This document shows, piece by piece, positions 1 to 9,599 of a DNA stretch of 64,000 bases. The notes under the pieces were generated by a model. It saw only the letters and a program-made list of their open reading frames with translations, did no database searches and had not been told where the DNA came from. The stretch spans positions 42,754 through 106,753 of the forward strand of contig CAMTAF010000002.1 of NCBI GenBank assembly GCA_947066955.1, written 5' to 3'. This DNA comes from an uncultured Hungatella sp. Lineage in GTDB: Bacteria > Bacillota > Clostridia > Lachnospirales > Lachnospiraceae. The translations under genes and the position numbers were made by a program. Position 1 is the stretch's first letter; each line of letters starts with the position of its first letter.

Positions 1-1239
1 TAAATTAATAATTTTTGATGCTGCCTTCATACGCATAATCCAAATTACTCCACTTGATACCACCGTAGCAATAGCTGCTCCCATTGGGCCCAATTGATAT
101 ACTAATAGAAAATTTAAAAAGGTATTTACTATCGCTCCTGTGATTGCGGATGTGGCCATTTTTTTTGACTGTTTTGTAGCAGAAAAAACACCCCCTATAG
201 CTCCAGACATTGTATTAAATACAACTGATAATAACAACACTGGCACATATACCCAGGCATTATAAAAATCATTCGAAAAAAGTATCCTAGAAATTACTTT
301 TGTTCCTATTATTAGTAAGGAACATAAAATAACCATAATGATTTGATAGCCCTGATAAATTACTTTGTAAAACATTACACTTTTCTCAGAACGATACTCC
401 TTAATTGCTGATAACTGCCATGCCTGAATAAAAACTGTTTGAACAGCATTTAGTATTGCCGGTAACTTATAACTAACGGAATAAATTCCATTAGCGCTAA
501 TACCACATAATAGCGTAACAACATACCGATCAGAAACATTATTGATGTGCCAGCTTAAAGTTATAAATATCAATGGAAGAGCATAATTAAGCATCTCCTT
601 TTCTTTAGGAAGGGAGCCCGCAAGAATGTCCTTATATGTAATATAATTCCATATTTTGTCTCGCATTATCAAATAAGCTGTAGGAACTATCATCGAAAAC
701 CCCATTGCGAAAAAAAAGCCATGGATTTTCCAGTCAAAAACCATTAAAAACAAAATATTAAAGGAAAGCATAACTACAGTGCTAATTACACCAGAAATAG
801 CAATTCCGGATACATCGTCAATTCCACGCGCAAATTGAGTAATAAAGTTATAAAAACCGTAAGCACTAAAAAGCAAAATCACTTCTAAACAAAATTGGGT
901 ATAGCTCTCAAATATTTTGATTTGCTTTCCAATCATCACTATTGCTATAAATAGCACTATTGAAAAAAGAGTATATTTTAAACCAATAGAAAATGTCAAT
1001 CTCTGACTATCAAAATCTTCTCCAATGGTAAATCTCATCACAGCATCAATTATATTTAAGCTTAGAACAGGGACCATCATCTGGATTATCGAGTATAACA
1101 AATCATAAGTCCCATATTCGGCAGTGGTAAGAATACTTGTATATAAAGGGACAAGAAAAAAAACAAGTATCTTTGATGTAAAATTACTTATAAACAATAG
1201 CCCTGTATTTTTTAATAAGTATTTATATTTTTCTTTCAC
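1..1239 (-). CDS. Polysaccharide (Wzx-type) flippase, partial at window edge
   Basis: Multi-pass membrane protein predicted to flip undecaprenyl-linked repeat units across the membrane. The frame is open from a GTG at 1239 (an in-frame GTG at 1248 is an alternative) to base 1, at least 413 codons, so the C-terminus lies outside the window. The N-terminus reads KEKYKYLLKNTGLLFISNF and continues into long hydrophobic stretches broken by short charged loops, with the TAEYGTYDL segment typical of polysaccharide transporters near residue 40. It is the last visible gene of the A+T-rich polysaccharide block, 35 nt after the deacetylase gene. No strong ribosome binding site is seen, so the start is uncertain; the family call is fairly firm. 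Confidence 0.8.
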   Translation of the reverse strand, partial: MKEKYKYLLKNTGLLFISNFTSKILVFFLVPLYTSILTTAEYGTYDLLYSIIQMMVPVLSLNIIDAVMRFTIGEDFDSQRLTFSIGLKYTLFSIVLFIAIVMIGKQIKIFESYTQFCLEVILLFSAYGFYNFITQFARGIDDVSGIAISGVISTVVMLSFNILFLMVFDWKIHGFFFAMGFSMIVPTAYLIMRDKIWNYITYKDILAGSLPKEKEMLNYALPLIFITLSWHINNVSDRYVVTLLCGISANGIYSVSYKLPAILNAVQTVFIQAWQLSAIKEYRSEKSVMFYKVIYQGYQIIMVILCSLLIIGTKVISRILFSNDFYNAWVYVPVLLLSVVFNTMSGAIGGVFSATKQSKKMATSAITGAIVNTFLNFLLVYQLGPMGAAIATVVSSGVIWIMRMKAASKIINL

Positions 1240-1274
1240 GATTTTCACTCATTTTTAAATATTCTAGGCTAATT

Positions 1275-1940
1275 TTATATTAGCGAGGTTTTATTATTAA
1301 AACTCATCTCTATCCTAAGTATTTCAAATGCCTCCGCATACCTTTTTCCGATCTCATACCCTCTAAAACCGCAACGGCAATGAACCCCTTCGATCCAGTC
1401 TTCTGCTCCAAATTTATTGTATTCAGACTTATGTTCTCTAAGGGAAGCGATTTTTTTATGAATCGTGCTCTCAATATCAACATATAATTGCGGTTTAAAT
1501 GCTACATAAGAACGTCCCGATGGAGATATTGGCTCATAAAAAAATACGGTATTCTTCCGTCGCGCAGCTGCTATGGTAGCATTACTTACCCCTACATGCG
1601 CCTGGTGTGTATCAAAAGGGTGATGTGTAAATATAATATCTGGATTAAACGCATTTATGCTGATATCAAGTACATTTACCACGTCCGACCGAAATGGGAT
1701 ATCCTTTGTTGGAAAATCCTGAATTTCAATATCTTGAATCCCAAGTGTATGTAAAGCATTATATCCTTCTTCAATCGCAACTGCATCTGAACGCTGTACC
1801 TTTCCGTCCTTATTTGTATATCCTGACTTACTCATTACCATAACTTTAACAATATGTCCTTCTTCCACAGCTTTTGCCAGTGTGCCCCCACAAGCAATCT
1901 CTATGTCATCTAAATGCGCACCAATTGCCATAATTTTCAT
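1275..1940 (-). CDS. PIG-L (LmbE) family deacetylase
   Basis: Predicted zinc-dependent N-acetyl hydrolase of 221 aa, acting on N-acetylglucosaminyl-type substrates. The zinc motif is plain at the N-terminus (GAHLDDIEIACGGTLA, residues 7-22), and a second histidine cluster (HHPFDTHQAHVGVSNA) lies near residue 107. An AGGAGG ribosome binding site stands just before the ATG. It sits 32 nt after the acyltransferase gene inside the polysaccharide block, so a role in deacetylating a sugar intermediate or the repeat unit is likely. The substrate cannot be read from the sequence. Confidence 0.85.
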   Translation of the reverse strand: MKIMAIGAHLDDIEIACGGTLAKAVEEGHIVKVMVMSKSGYTNKDGKVQRSDAVAIEEGYNALHTLGIQDIEIQDFPTKDIPFRSDVVNVLDISINAFNPDIIFTHHPFDTHQAHVGVSNATIAAARRKNTVFFYEPISPSGRSYVAFKPQLYVDIESTIHKKIASLREHKSEYNKFGAEDWIEGVHCRCGFRGYEIGKRYAEAFEILRIEMSFNNKTSLI

Positions 1941-1972
1941 AGCATACCTCCTAAAAATGTTTTATATCTTTA

Positions 1973-3025
1973 TTACAATAGTTTTTTCAGCACAGGTATC
2001 CTTTTAATTGCGAGGGTAATTATAACTCCAAAAATATAGACTGTAATTACCCACACTATACATGCCGGAAATTTTGAAATATAGCCTTTCAAACAATCTA
2101 CAATCCAAGAAAAGCAATCTCGCAAAATATTCTCAATAAGCATAACTCCTAATGTACACGATCCCAAAGTACAAATAATTCTTTTTACGTTTTCATTTAT
2201 ATATAGCTGTTTGCATGAAAAAAAATAACGTATAGAATAAAAAATTGCCGCTGAAGGGATCATTATAAAACTATTGTAAAACCCTTGAGGATCTGCCGTT
2301 TCATCTATAGTTATTCTATATTGAGTAATAACACAGGTTAGGATAATTGACCCAAATCCGACTGCAAGATAGCAACATGCTTTTCTTCCAGATAATTCAT
2401 CATCTTTTACAATATTTGCAATATAATGCCCCAGTAAAACATAAACCAGAGTCCATGGAATCATACTGTCTTCAATATTGCCATTTAATCTACACTGTCC
2501 ATTTGTTAAAATATAAGAAATTACAGTATTCAATCGAAACGCTAAATAAACAGTAAATATATAGTAATAATCTCTTTTTTTCATATTTTGAACTAGTATT
2601 CTAACTATTGGCAACATGATTAAAATTCCTAAATACAGATATAAATACCAATAAGCCGTAGCGAATTTACCTGAATATATTCTATTTAAGAAGTAAGATA
2701 ATTTTAATGGAATATCATCATGTGTAAAAAGCATTACAAAATACTGTATAATAGAAAATATAAAAATTAACAATACTATTTTCAGGGCTCTTTTTAATAT
2801 AATAGTTTTATAAGTTTCCTCCTTCTCTATTAAAACAGCTCCTGTTATCATCAAGAATAAAAATATCGCAACCTTACAGCCAACTGAACAGAACATATAC
2901 AATGGATACAATATTGATTCTTTTCGAACCAAATATAATAAAAATCCATTATACCCTGTGTGATTAAAAATCACTAACAAGATACCGATTATTCTTAGGA
3001 ATTCGATATATATTTTTTTCATCAT
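1973..3025 (-). CDS. Acyltransferase family 3 membrane protein
   Basis: Integral membrane acyltransferase (350 aa) of the OafA/NolL type, expected to O-acetylate or otherwise acylate a surface polysaccharide. The N-terminus carries the family signature EFLRIIGILLVIFNHTGYNG with its conserved histidine, followed by about ten hydrophobic segments. Its start overlaps the stop of the upstream GT2 gene by 4 nt (ATGA, 3022-3025), so the two are translationally coupled. Base composition is A+T-rich like its neighbours. The acyl donor and acceptor are unknown. Confidence 0.82.
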   Translation of the reverse strand: MMKKIYIEFLRIIGILLVIFNHTGYNGFLLYLVRKESILYPLYMFCSVGCKVAIFLFLMITGAVLIEKEETYKTIILKRALKIVLLIFIFSIIQYFVMLFTHDDIPLKLSYFLNRIYSGKFATAYWYLYLYLGILIMLPIVRILVQNMKKRDYYYIFTVYLAFRLNTVISYILTNGQCRLNGNIEDSMIPWTLVYVLLGHYIANIVKDDELSGRKACCYLAVGFGSIILTCVITQYRITIDETADPQGFYNSFIMIPSAAIFYSIRYFFSCKQLYINENVKRIICTLGSCTLGVMLIENILRDCFSWIVDCLKGYISKFPACIVWVITVYIFGVIITLAIKRIPVLKKLL

Positions 3026-4029
3026 AATAATATTCCCAATAAAACTGCCATTTTGTACTTTACTAAAATTAAAAAAATTTGTTGTTTTAAACCCAGTTCA
3101 TTTACAGGATATTCAGATAATGATTTTACTACAATTTCATCTTTACAAATATCCTTGATTATTTTTATCTTTTCTCTAAAATTGTTTGGAGAACCTCCAC
3201 TTACTTCTTGTTTTATTGACATACGGATATTTATAAAAAAGGATTTTTGTAACCTTTGCAAATCTCTGCCCTTATATCCAAGTGTTTTTAGCTTTTGTAA
3301 AATAGCAACATAAAACAATTTGCTCTTTTCAAATCTATTATCCAAGTATGAGTGGGTTAGTGATTCCGGATTTTGTCTATAATAATTGCCAACCTCAGAA
3401 AGCGTACAGGCTCCATTCGCATACTGCAAATAATCAATATTAAATACTAAATCTTCCGATATTAGTTCCCTTTCGGAACAAAATGACAAACCATATTCTC
3501 TTATAGGTTTCATGGAGTATAACTGGGCGCTAGCACTCATTTCAATACTATCTGAACAATGAGGAGAAGATCCCAACATTTTAGGCAATAATTTTGTTTT
3601 GGCTTTTTCTCCTTCAAAAATCTCAGTCTTATATTTCCGCTCATAGAGTAAACTACCCTTTTCATCTACGGCTTTAAAGCCAACGAAACAAGCATCTACT
3701 CCATAATATTTTACCATTTTATATAAAATTTCTATTTGTGTAGGATCAATATAATCGTCGGAATCTAAGAAATATACATATTCTCCCTTTGCAATATCTA
3801 GGCCCGTATTCCTTGCCATTCCAAGTCCTTCATTTTTCTTATGTACAACATAAATATTGTTATATTTTCTCGCATATCTATCACATATTTCCCCACTATT
3901 GTCTTGTGAACCGTCATCAACAATAATGACCTCTATGTTTTTATACGTTTGTGCTATAATACTATTTAAACAATCACATAAATATTTTTCCACATTATAA
4001 ACAGGAACAATTACACTGACTAATTTCAT
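3022..4029 (-). CDS. Glycosyltransferase family 2
   Basis: GT-A fold glycosyltransferase of 335 aa. The N-terminal domain shows SVIVPVYNVEKYLCDCLNSI, then VIIVDDGSQDNSGEICD, and the metal-binding YFLDSDDYIDP at about residue 90. The C-terminal third has no catalytic motif and is probably an acceptor or oligomer region. It transfers a sugar from a nucleotide donor to the lipid-linked repeat unit on the cytoplasmic face; donor and linkage are unknown. It overlaps the downstream acyltransferase by 4 nt. The 209 nt upstream contain a gene remnant rather than a clear promoter. Confidence 0.87.
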   Translation of the reverse strand: MKLVSVIVPVYNVEKYLCDCLNSIIAQTYKNIEVIIVDDGSQDNSGEICDRYARKYNNIYVVHKKNEGLGMARNTGLDIAKGEYVYFLDSDDYIDPTQIEILYKMVKYYGVDACFVGFKAVDEKGSLLYERKYKTEIFEGEKAKTKLLPKMLGSSPHCSDSIEMSASAQLYSMKPIREYGLSFCSERELISEDLVFNIDYLQYANGACTLSEVGNYYRQNPESLTHSYLDNRFEKSKLFYVAILQKLKTLGYKGRDLQRLQKSFFINIRMSIKQEVSGGSPNNFREKIKIIKDICKDEIVVKSLSEYPVNELGLKQQIFLILVKYKMAVLLGILL

Positions 4030-4031
4030 CT

Positions 4032-4236
4032 TAATTCACCGTGTTTCTTATTTTTTCAGGAATATCCTTCCATAATTTCTGATCTGTTTTCCCTCTATTA
4101 GCAACCATTCCAGACGTAATTATGATGTCATACCCAATTGTAATCTTTTAAAAGTCGTTGATATAATTCTATTCCATACTTTATTATCTATTTTTATAAA
4201 AATCGTAAAGTTCTCCGCATATTCTATTTTTTAGCA
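4032..4236 (-). pseudogene. Remnant of an unidentified gene C-terminus
   Basis: Between the GT4 and GT2 genes the minus strand carries two protein-like segments in different frames. One reads NKVWNRIISTTFKRLQLG and the next reads IITSGMVANRGKTDQKLW before ending at a TAA just ahead of the GT2 start. One frameshift near 4130 joins them. No start codon with a ribosome binding site is seen. I read this as the decayed tail of a polysaccharide gene whose family I do not recognise. Confidence 0.35.
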
Positions 4237-4238
4237 CT

Positions 4239-5327
4239 TTACTCCACATGACATAAGCCCCCTTTATCATAAATTTTCTTATATTTATCTATAAAATCAT
4301 GGTAACAATAACTGGTGATATATGTTCTCGATGCTGAATCTTCCAGTTTAATCTTCTTAACACTATCGTTAGCGAGATTGATAATTTGATCTGCAAGTTC
4401 TTCATAGTCTCCCTCAGCAATCAATATACCATTCTCCCCATCTTTAATAACTTCATTATTTCCCGGTATGTCAGTAGCAATTATCGTTTTCCCTTGGGAA
4501 AATGTCTCGATCGGTGTTAACGGTAACCCTTCCCACCTTGAAGCAAGAACTATAAATTGTAACTGACCAATAATTTCAAGAATATGGGATTGATATCCAA
4601 GAAAATATATTGTCTTCTGTAATTCCAATTCTGAAACCATTCTCTGTAACTCATCTTTCAACTCACCATCACCGATTACAACAGCTTTAAGCTTTGGAAT
4701 CTTTTCAGAGACTATTTTCATTGCCTGTATAAATATGTCCATACCTTTCTGTTCTGACAATCTCCCTATGGTCCCAATGACATAGTTTTCTTCATTTATA
4801 AGTTTCTCTATTCTTTCATTCCGATAATTGGATATATGAGAAGTATCCACCGCATTATATATTACATGTATCCTCGATTCGGAAATCTTATACTCAGCCA
4901 TCAGATTCCTTTTGACACCGTCTCCGACCGCTACAACAACTGCATTTTCTAAAGCAAATCTCATCAACTTAGATTTTCCATAAAACACATTGTGGGCTGT
5001 ATAAACGTGTTTAACTTTTCTATGAAATATCTGAATAAGTCGTGCGTAAAATGCCGCCATCCTATGATGTGTATGTATAATATCTACATTATTATGGTAA
5101 ACAATGGACCTCAGTATGAAAAAAGTTTTTAAAACAACTACCGGATTCTTCTTAGCAATATCTGGAATTTGAAAATGTTTTATCCCAACATTTCTTAATT
5201 CTTCTGTATAAATTCCACCGTTTGAGGCGATTATCTGTTTATATCCATCAATATCTTTGCACAGTTGATAAACTATCTTTTCCGCTCCACCTTGCCCCAT
5301 AGTCCGTGAAATGTGCAATATATTCAT
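4239..5327 (-). CDS. Glycosyltransferase family 4
   Basis: GT-B fold transferase of 362 aa. The N-terminus MNILHISRTMGQGGAEKIVY is typical of GT4 enzymes, and the donor-binding half shows GTIGRLSEQKGMDIFIQA and, near residue 265, ASRWEGLPLTPIETFSQGK with the EGLPLTPIE nucleotide-sugar loop. It probably adds one residue of the polysaccharide repeat unit. Its start codon overlaps the last base of the upstream epimerase gene (5327), showing tight coupling. Donor and linkage are not predictable. Confidence 0.87.
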   Translation of the reverse strand: MNILHISRTMGQGGAEKIVYQLCKDIDGYKQIIASNGGIYTEELRNVGIKHFQIPDIAKKNPVVVLKTFFILRSIVYHNNVDIIHTHHRMAAFYARLIQIFHRKVKHVYTAHNVFYGKSKLMRFALENAVVVAVGDGVKRNLMAEYKISESRIHVIYNAVDTSHISNYRNERIEKLINEENYVIGTIGRLSEQKGMDIFIQAMKIVSEKIPKLKAVVIGDGELKDELQRMVSELELQKTIYFLGYQSHILEIIGQLQFIVLASRWEGLPLTPIETFSQGKTIIATDIPGNNEVIKDGENGILIAEGDYEELADQIINLANDSVKKIKLEDSASRTYITSYCYHDFIDKYKKIYDKGGLCHVE

Positions 5328-6424
5328 TATAATTTTTCCTCTAGTATATCCGCAATTCGTTCCGACGCATGTCCATCCCCATACGGATTGACGGCATGAG
5401 CCATCTTGGCGTATTCCTTTTCATCATCTAGAAGTTTTGTAAACCATTCATAGATCTTATCTTCATTTGTGCCAACAAGTTTCAATGTACCTGCCTCCAT
5501 CCCCTCTGGCCGCTCTGTCGTATCGCGCATTACAAGTACGGGTTTGCCATAAGATGGACACTCCTCCTGAATTCCTCCTGAATCTGTCAAGCACAAGAAA
5601 CACCTTGCCTCGAAATTATGACAATCGAATACATCGATTGGTTCAATAATATGAATTTTGGTACAATCGCCCAGTTCGTCATCTGCGGCTCTCCGAACTA
5701 CCGGATTCATGTGAATAGGATAAATTGCTTTTACATCCGAGTGTTCATCCAATACACGTCTGATTGCCCGAAACATATTGCGCATCGGTTGTCCTAGATT
5801 TTCCCTCCTATGCGCTGTAATAAAAATCATTCTATCACTACCAGCCCAGTCCAATTCTGGGTGGTGGTAGTTATCGACGACTGTATGCCGCATTGCGTCA
5901 ATAACCGTGTTTCCTGTTACATAAATTGTTGACGCATCCTTGCCTTCATCTAATAGATGTTTCTTTGCCAACTCTGTTGGCGCAAAGTTAAACCGACTGA
6001 TAATACTAACCGCCTGTCTGTTAAATTCCTCAGGATATGGAGAATAAATGTTATATGTTCGAAGACCAGCTTCCACATGACCAACCGGGACTTGCGTATA
6101 AAAACAAGCCAATGCGGTAACAAAAGCGGTAGAAGTATCCCCATGTATCAGACACAAATTTGGTTTCACCTCTTCCAGGATAGCCTTAATTTTGTCAAGT
6201 ATACTTGTCGTTATATCAAAAAGATTCTGTCCTTGTTTCATTATGGAAAGATCATAGTCTGGAATAACATGAAATATTTTCAATACCTGATCCAGCATTT
6301 CTCTGTGCTGTCCTGTCACACAGACAATCGTTTTTATTCCCTCTCTCTTTTTCAATTCATTTATCAAAGGACACATTTTAATTGCCTCTGGTCGAGTCCC
6401 AAAGACCAACATTATCTTTTTCAT
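5327..6424 (-). CDS. wecB: UDP-N-acetylglucosamine 2-epimerase (non-hydrolysing)
   Basis: Interconverts UDP-GlcNAc and UDP-ManNAc in the cytoplasm (365 aa, the usual length). Family motifs are clear: VFGTRPEAIKMCPLI at the N-terminus, VCVTGQHREMLDQVL, IHGDTSTAF, GHVEAGLRTYN near residue 115, FITAHRRENLG, and LTDSGGIQEECPSYGKPVLV near residue 280. It lies next to a WecG/TagA/CpsF transferase, the usual user of its product, so the polymer probably contains ManNAc or a derivative. It is A+T-rich compared with the window's housekeeping genes. Confidence 0.95.
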   Translation of the reverse strand: MKKIMLVFGTRPEAIKMCPLINELKKREGIKTIVCVTGQHREMLDQVLKIFHVIPDYDLSIMKQGQNLFDITTSILDKIKAILEEVKPNLCLIHGDTSTAFVTALACFYTQVPVGHVEAGLRTYNIYSPYPEEFNRQAVSIISRFNFAPTELAKKHLLDEGKDASTIYVTGNTVIDAMRHTVVDNYHHPELDWAGSDRMIFITAHRRENLGQPMRNMFRAIRRVLDEHSDVKAIYPIHMNPVVRRAADDELGDCTKIHIIEPIDVFDCHNFEARCFLCLTDSGGIQEECPSYGKPVLVMRDTTERPEGMEAGTLKLVGTNEDKIYEWFTKLLDDEKEYAKMAHAVNPYGDGHASERIADILEEKL

Positions 6425-6484
6425 TTATAAATCCTCGTGCGCTGATTTAGCCTTTTCTCTTACTAACATTTCACTTTAATGGCA

Positions 6485-7264
6485 TTATATTTTTATTTTT
6501 TCCATCAGTACGTCTTTTACAAATATCCAGTTTCCTACAAAATAGCGTTTAAATAGCCTCTTTGGCTCCTGTATCACTCTAAACAGCCATTCTAAGTAAA
6601 GTTTCTGCATCCATTTCGGCGCACGAGAAATTTTGCCCGAAATAACATCAAAACTCCCCCCCACTCCCATGAACACGCCATTATTCCCGTCATCCTGTAA
6701 GTATTCAACTAGGTACTCTTTCAATGGCGACGTGATACCCACAAAAATGAACTCTGGGCTCTTCTCCTTAATTTCAGCTGAAATTTTCGGCCATTCTTCT
6801 TCCTTAAAATAGCCATTATGTATTCCAACAATATTTAATTTAGGATGATTTTCCAGCAAAACCTTTGCTGTCTTTTCAACGATCTCCTGTTTGGCTCCTA
6901 AAAGATAAACTCTATATCCCTTTTCTTCGCTGAGCGCCACAAGACTTTCCATCAAATCAATGCCAGCTACTCGTTCTGGAAGCGGATTCCCTAAAAATTT
7001 ACTCGCCATAACCACAGATGCACCATCCGCATTAATAATGCCGCAGCTATTAACAATCTGCTTTAGTCTTCTATTGTGCTTTAATTCATTGATTTTATCC
7101 GCATTCACTCCAATAAGATGTAAAGGAACCTTTTTTTGAACGTATTCCTCTACCAGATCTATTGTCTGATTCATATCAAGTACATCTATTATTGTGTCCA
7201 AAATTTCAATTCTTGGATTGACTCCTAAAACAGCTTCTTGCTGAGCTGGTTTATAATTACTCAT
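6485..7264 (-). CDS. tagA: WecG/TagA/CpsF family N-acetylmannosaminyltransferase
   Basis: Glycosyltransferase (GT26, 259 aa) that typically transfers ManNAc from UDP-ManNAc to undecaprenyl-PP-GlcNAc. Motifs: GVNADKINELKHNRRL, INADGASVVMASKFLG with the catalytic-region aspartate near residue 80, RVAGIDLMESLV, FIFVGITSPLKEYLV and FMGVGGSFDVISGKISRAPK. First gene of the A+T-rich block, followed by wecB. About 490 nt without a gene separate it from the G+C-rich operon upstream, so it may have its own weak promoter. The UDP-ManNAc donor is inferred from the wecB neighbour. Confidence 0.9.
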   Translation of the reverse strand: MSNYKPAQQEAVLGVNPRIEILDTIIDVLDMNQTIDLVEEYVQKKVPLHLIGVNADKINELKHNRRLKQIVNSCGIINADGASVVMASKFLGNPLPERVAGIDLMESLVALSEEKGYRVYLLGAKQEIVEKTAKVLLENHPKLNIVGIHNGYFKEEEWPKISAEIKEKSPEFIFVGITSPLKEYLVEYLQDDGNNGVFMGVGGSFDVISGKISRAPKWMQKLYLEWLFRVIQEPKRLFKRYFVGNWIFVKDVLMEKIKI

Positions 7265-7755
7265 AATTACTACCTCATTATTGCCTCATCTATCCATCCT
7301 AAAATAAAGAGCATTTTTTCGACCTTGTACATAATAGCATATCTTATATGGCAATTTAATAAACTTCCCCGATGCAAGCACTCAATTCCCCCAAGAACGT
7401 TTGCCTTTCACAAGAGCGGGGTATTCGCCCCACCTTGCTACGATCAGGACTGGTATGCACAACATCAGGAAATTCGCTTCATTAATATTTTAATAATTAA
7501 TATTATTTGAACTTTTATATTTAAAAAAATAGATGCTCCTTCCCTGACAATAGCATACAAATAAGTCTATCCATCACAACCAAGCCATCTGTGCTGACCA
7601 GACGACCGAAAAACTGCTTTCCTAGGTAAAGAGTATAACCATTTATTTGTCTCGCGTCAATAGTTTTATTTTGCCAAATGCGCAAAAAGCCCCAAAAGTA
7701 CCGATTTTCCGCAAAAATATATCAAAAATCAGTACTTGGCAGCTTAATAATTCCA
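7265..7755. other. Non-coding junction between the two halves of the polysaccharide locus
   Basis: About 490 nt with no credible gene. It is A+T-rich, holds a small GGGG/CCCC hairpin around 7416-7432 and the operon terminator at 7696-7737. Base composition changes abruptly here: A+T-rich codons to the left, G/C-ending codons to the right. Possible -10-like TATTAT sequences upstream of the tagA gene lack a convincing -35. Confidence 0.5.
7696..7737 (-). terminator. Probable terminator of the G+C-rich glycosyltransferase operon
   Basis: On the minus strand AGTACTGATTTT pairs with AAAATCGGTACT (one mismatch) and is followed by TTTTGGGGCTTTTTG. It lies 20-60 nt after the stop of the last GT2 gene. 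Confidence 0.6.
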
Positions 7756-8673
7756 TCAATCAGCCTTCCACCCCGCCCGATACACCGGATGCAGCCCGAA
7801 TCGCCCTTTCTTCACATCCTCATAGGCGTCCTCAAGGATTCCCATCTCCTCCTTCTTCCACCCAAACACCTTGGAAATCCACACCTTCACCACGATCTTC
7901 AGGCAAAAATACCCATAGCACGCCCTGGGCATATGTCTCCGGTACATGTCGGTCATATTCCGGAACCCATAGTAGGTCTTCCAATTCAGCACCCGCTCCG
8001 TCTCCTCCACATCGTGATGGATCTTGATGGCCGGGACGCAGAGGATCTTCCCCACCTTGCTCAGCCGCAGGCTGTGTTCCGTGTCATCCCACCAGATAAA
8101 GTAATCCTTGTTGGTAAGGCCCGCTTCCTTTAACTTCTGTTTGCTGATAATGGTCCCCACGTAAGAAAACGCGTTCAGCGCGAATGACTTCTTGTTATAT
8201 TCCTCCTCCGAGATACATTCCTCCACGATCCCGATGCCCTTAGGATAGTATCTCTTGCGGTGCTTGGTATCGATTTTTCCCTGGTTGATCACCATCCCAC
8301 AGATCGCTGACAGCTCAGGGAGGCGGCTTTCATGTTCTGTCAGGTATTTTTCTGCCTGCTCCAGGGCATCGGGCTCGGGAAAGGCGTCGTCGTCCGAGAC
8401 CCAGATCCACTCTGCTCCCAACTCCTCCCCACGGCGCAGCCCTTCATAAAAACCGCCGCTGCCTCCCATATTGCTCTCCATATGGACAGCGATTTTTTTA
8501 TAGCCTGCTGCTTCTTCCCTCCACTGCTCCAGCGCCTCCCGGGTGCCGTCTGTGCTGGCGTTATCAATCACCATCACATACTCTGGCTGGGAAGTCTGCC
8601 TATCAAACAGCTTCAGCACCTTCTTTAATTCATCTTTTCTGTTATAAGTTACGATCACCACTCCGATTTTCAC
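7756..8673 (-). CDS. Glycosyltransferase family 2 (GlfT2-like)
   Basis: GT-A enzyme, 305 aa from a GTG at 8673. That GTG overlaps the stop of the upstream gene (GTGA) and has GAGGGG six bases before it, so I prefer it over the ATG at 8739, which would add 22 poorly conserved residues inside the upstream gene. The N-terminus reads KIGVVIVTYNRKDELKKVLK, then MVIDNASTDGTREAL, and the metal site WIWVSDDDAFPEPDALEQA. A later FIWWDDTEHSLRLSKVGKI with W-W-D-D and a conserved His (IKIHHDVEE) resembles galactofuranosyl- and rhamnosyl-transferases. Last gene of the operon. Confidence 0.85.
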   Translation of the reverse strand: MKIGVVIVTYNRKDELKKVLKLFDRQTSQPEYVMVIDNASTDGTREALEQWREEAAGYKKIAVHMESNMGGSGGFYEGLRRGEELGAEWIWVSDDDAFPEPDALEQAEKYLTEHESRLPELSAICGMVINQGKIDTKHRKRYYPKGIGIVEECISEEEYNKKSFALNAFSYVGTIISKQKLKEAGLTNKDYFIWWDDTEHSLRLSKVGKILCVPAIKIHHDVEETERVLNWKTYYGFRNMTDMYRRHMPRACYGYFCLKIVVKVWISKVFGWKKEEMGILEDAYEDVKKGRFGLHPVYRAGWKAD

Positions 8674-9599
8674 GCCGATCCCCTCAATCTCCTTTTGCTT
8701 TTCCCTGTGACTCCTCTGGAAAAATCGTAAATTCCCCATAAAATATATTTCATATCCATAAATCCCCTCAGCCAGTAATACAGATACATGGCCAGGCAGT
8801 ACCCGTAAGGATACAGTCTGCGCCGGCCTTGGGGAATCGTCCTTTTCAGAAAAATGTACCGGTTCCTCACCATGTAGTACTGGGTAACCGGGGACATCTT
8901 TTTCCCTCTCCCGCCGCTGGTGCTGGCGCTGACCTTGTGGAAAATCACTGCTGCAGGCTCATATATGATCTTGGCTTTGCTTCGGGAAACCCGATGGCAG
9001 AATTCCACATCTTCTTCATAGAGAAAATAATCTTCATCCAGAAGACCGGTCTTTTCAAACAGTTTCCCACGAATGCACATGCAGCACCCTGTGGCGAAAC
9101 TGACCTCTTCCCTGGCATCCCATCTGTGGTCATCTATCTTTCCCAATCCCCTCTGGGAAGCCTTCCCCTTTTTTAGATCCAGGGCCCCGCCGGCGTACCA
9201 AAGCTTATTTCTCTCATCTGCGTAGCAGATCTTTCCTATGGTGATCCCGCAGCGTTTCGTCTCCTCATGGGCCCGGATCAGATGGGTCAGGCACTTTGGA
9301 TCCACCAGGGTGTCATTGTTTAAAAGAAGCACATACTCCGCGCCCTTGTTCAGGGCATGCCGGATCCCCGCGTTGTTTCCTGCCGCGAATCCCCGGTTGT
9401 CATCCATCTCGATTATCTCGAAATCCCATTTCCGTCTTTCTTCATATAGACGTTTCAGGGACCCGTCTTTGCTGTGATTGTCTACGACTACGATAAAATA
9501 ATTGCAATACTCCATCTTTCGCAGGCTTTGGATACACTCTATGGTATCCCCCGCGCCCCGGTAATTTACCAGAATAATCCCCACACACGGCTCGGTCAA
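8670..9599 (-). CDS. Glycosyltransferase family 2 (rhamnosyltransferase-like)
   Basis: GT-A enzyme of 309 aa. It begins at a TTG that overlaps the upstream stop (TTGA), preceded by AAGGAGG; an in-frame GTG at codon 6 is a weaker alternative. Motifs: GIILVNYRGAGDTIECIQSL, FIVVVDNHSKDGSLKRL, NRGFAAGNNAGIRHAL, VLLLNNDTLVDPKCL and YFLYEEDVEFCHRVSRSKAK. These are typical of dTDP-Rha:polysaccharide rhamnosyltransferases, though the donor is not proven by sequence. The C-terminus has two short hydrophobic helices that may hold it to the membrane. Coupled on both sides by 4-nt overlaps. Confidence 0.87.
   Translation of the reverse strand: MTEPCVGIILVNYRGAGDTIECIQSLRKMEYCNYFIVVVDNHSKDGSLKRLYEERRKWDFEIIEMDDNRGFAAGNNAGIRHALNKGAEYVLLLNNDTLVDPKCLTHLIRAHEETKRCGITIGKICYADERNKLWYAGGALDLKKGKASQRGLGKIDDHRWDAREEVSFATGCCMCIRGKLFEKTGLLDEDYFLYEEDVEFCHRVSRSKAKIIYEPAAVIFHKVSASTSGGRGKKMSPVTQYYMVRNRYIFLKRTIPQGRRRLYPYGYCLAMYLYYWLRGFMDMKYILWGIYDFSRGVTGKSKRRLRGSA

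Noticed and set aside
7647-8133. Plus-strand open frames over the GT2 gene
   Set aside because: Pro/Ser/His-rich shadow translations antisense to a clear glycosyltransferase, without ribosome binding sites.
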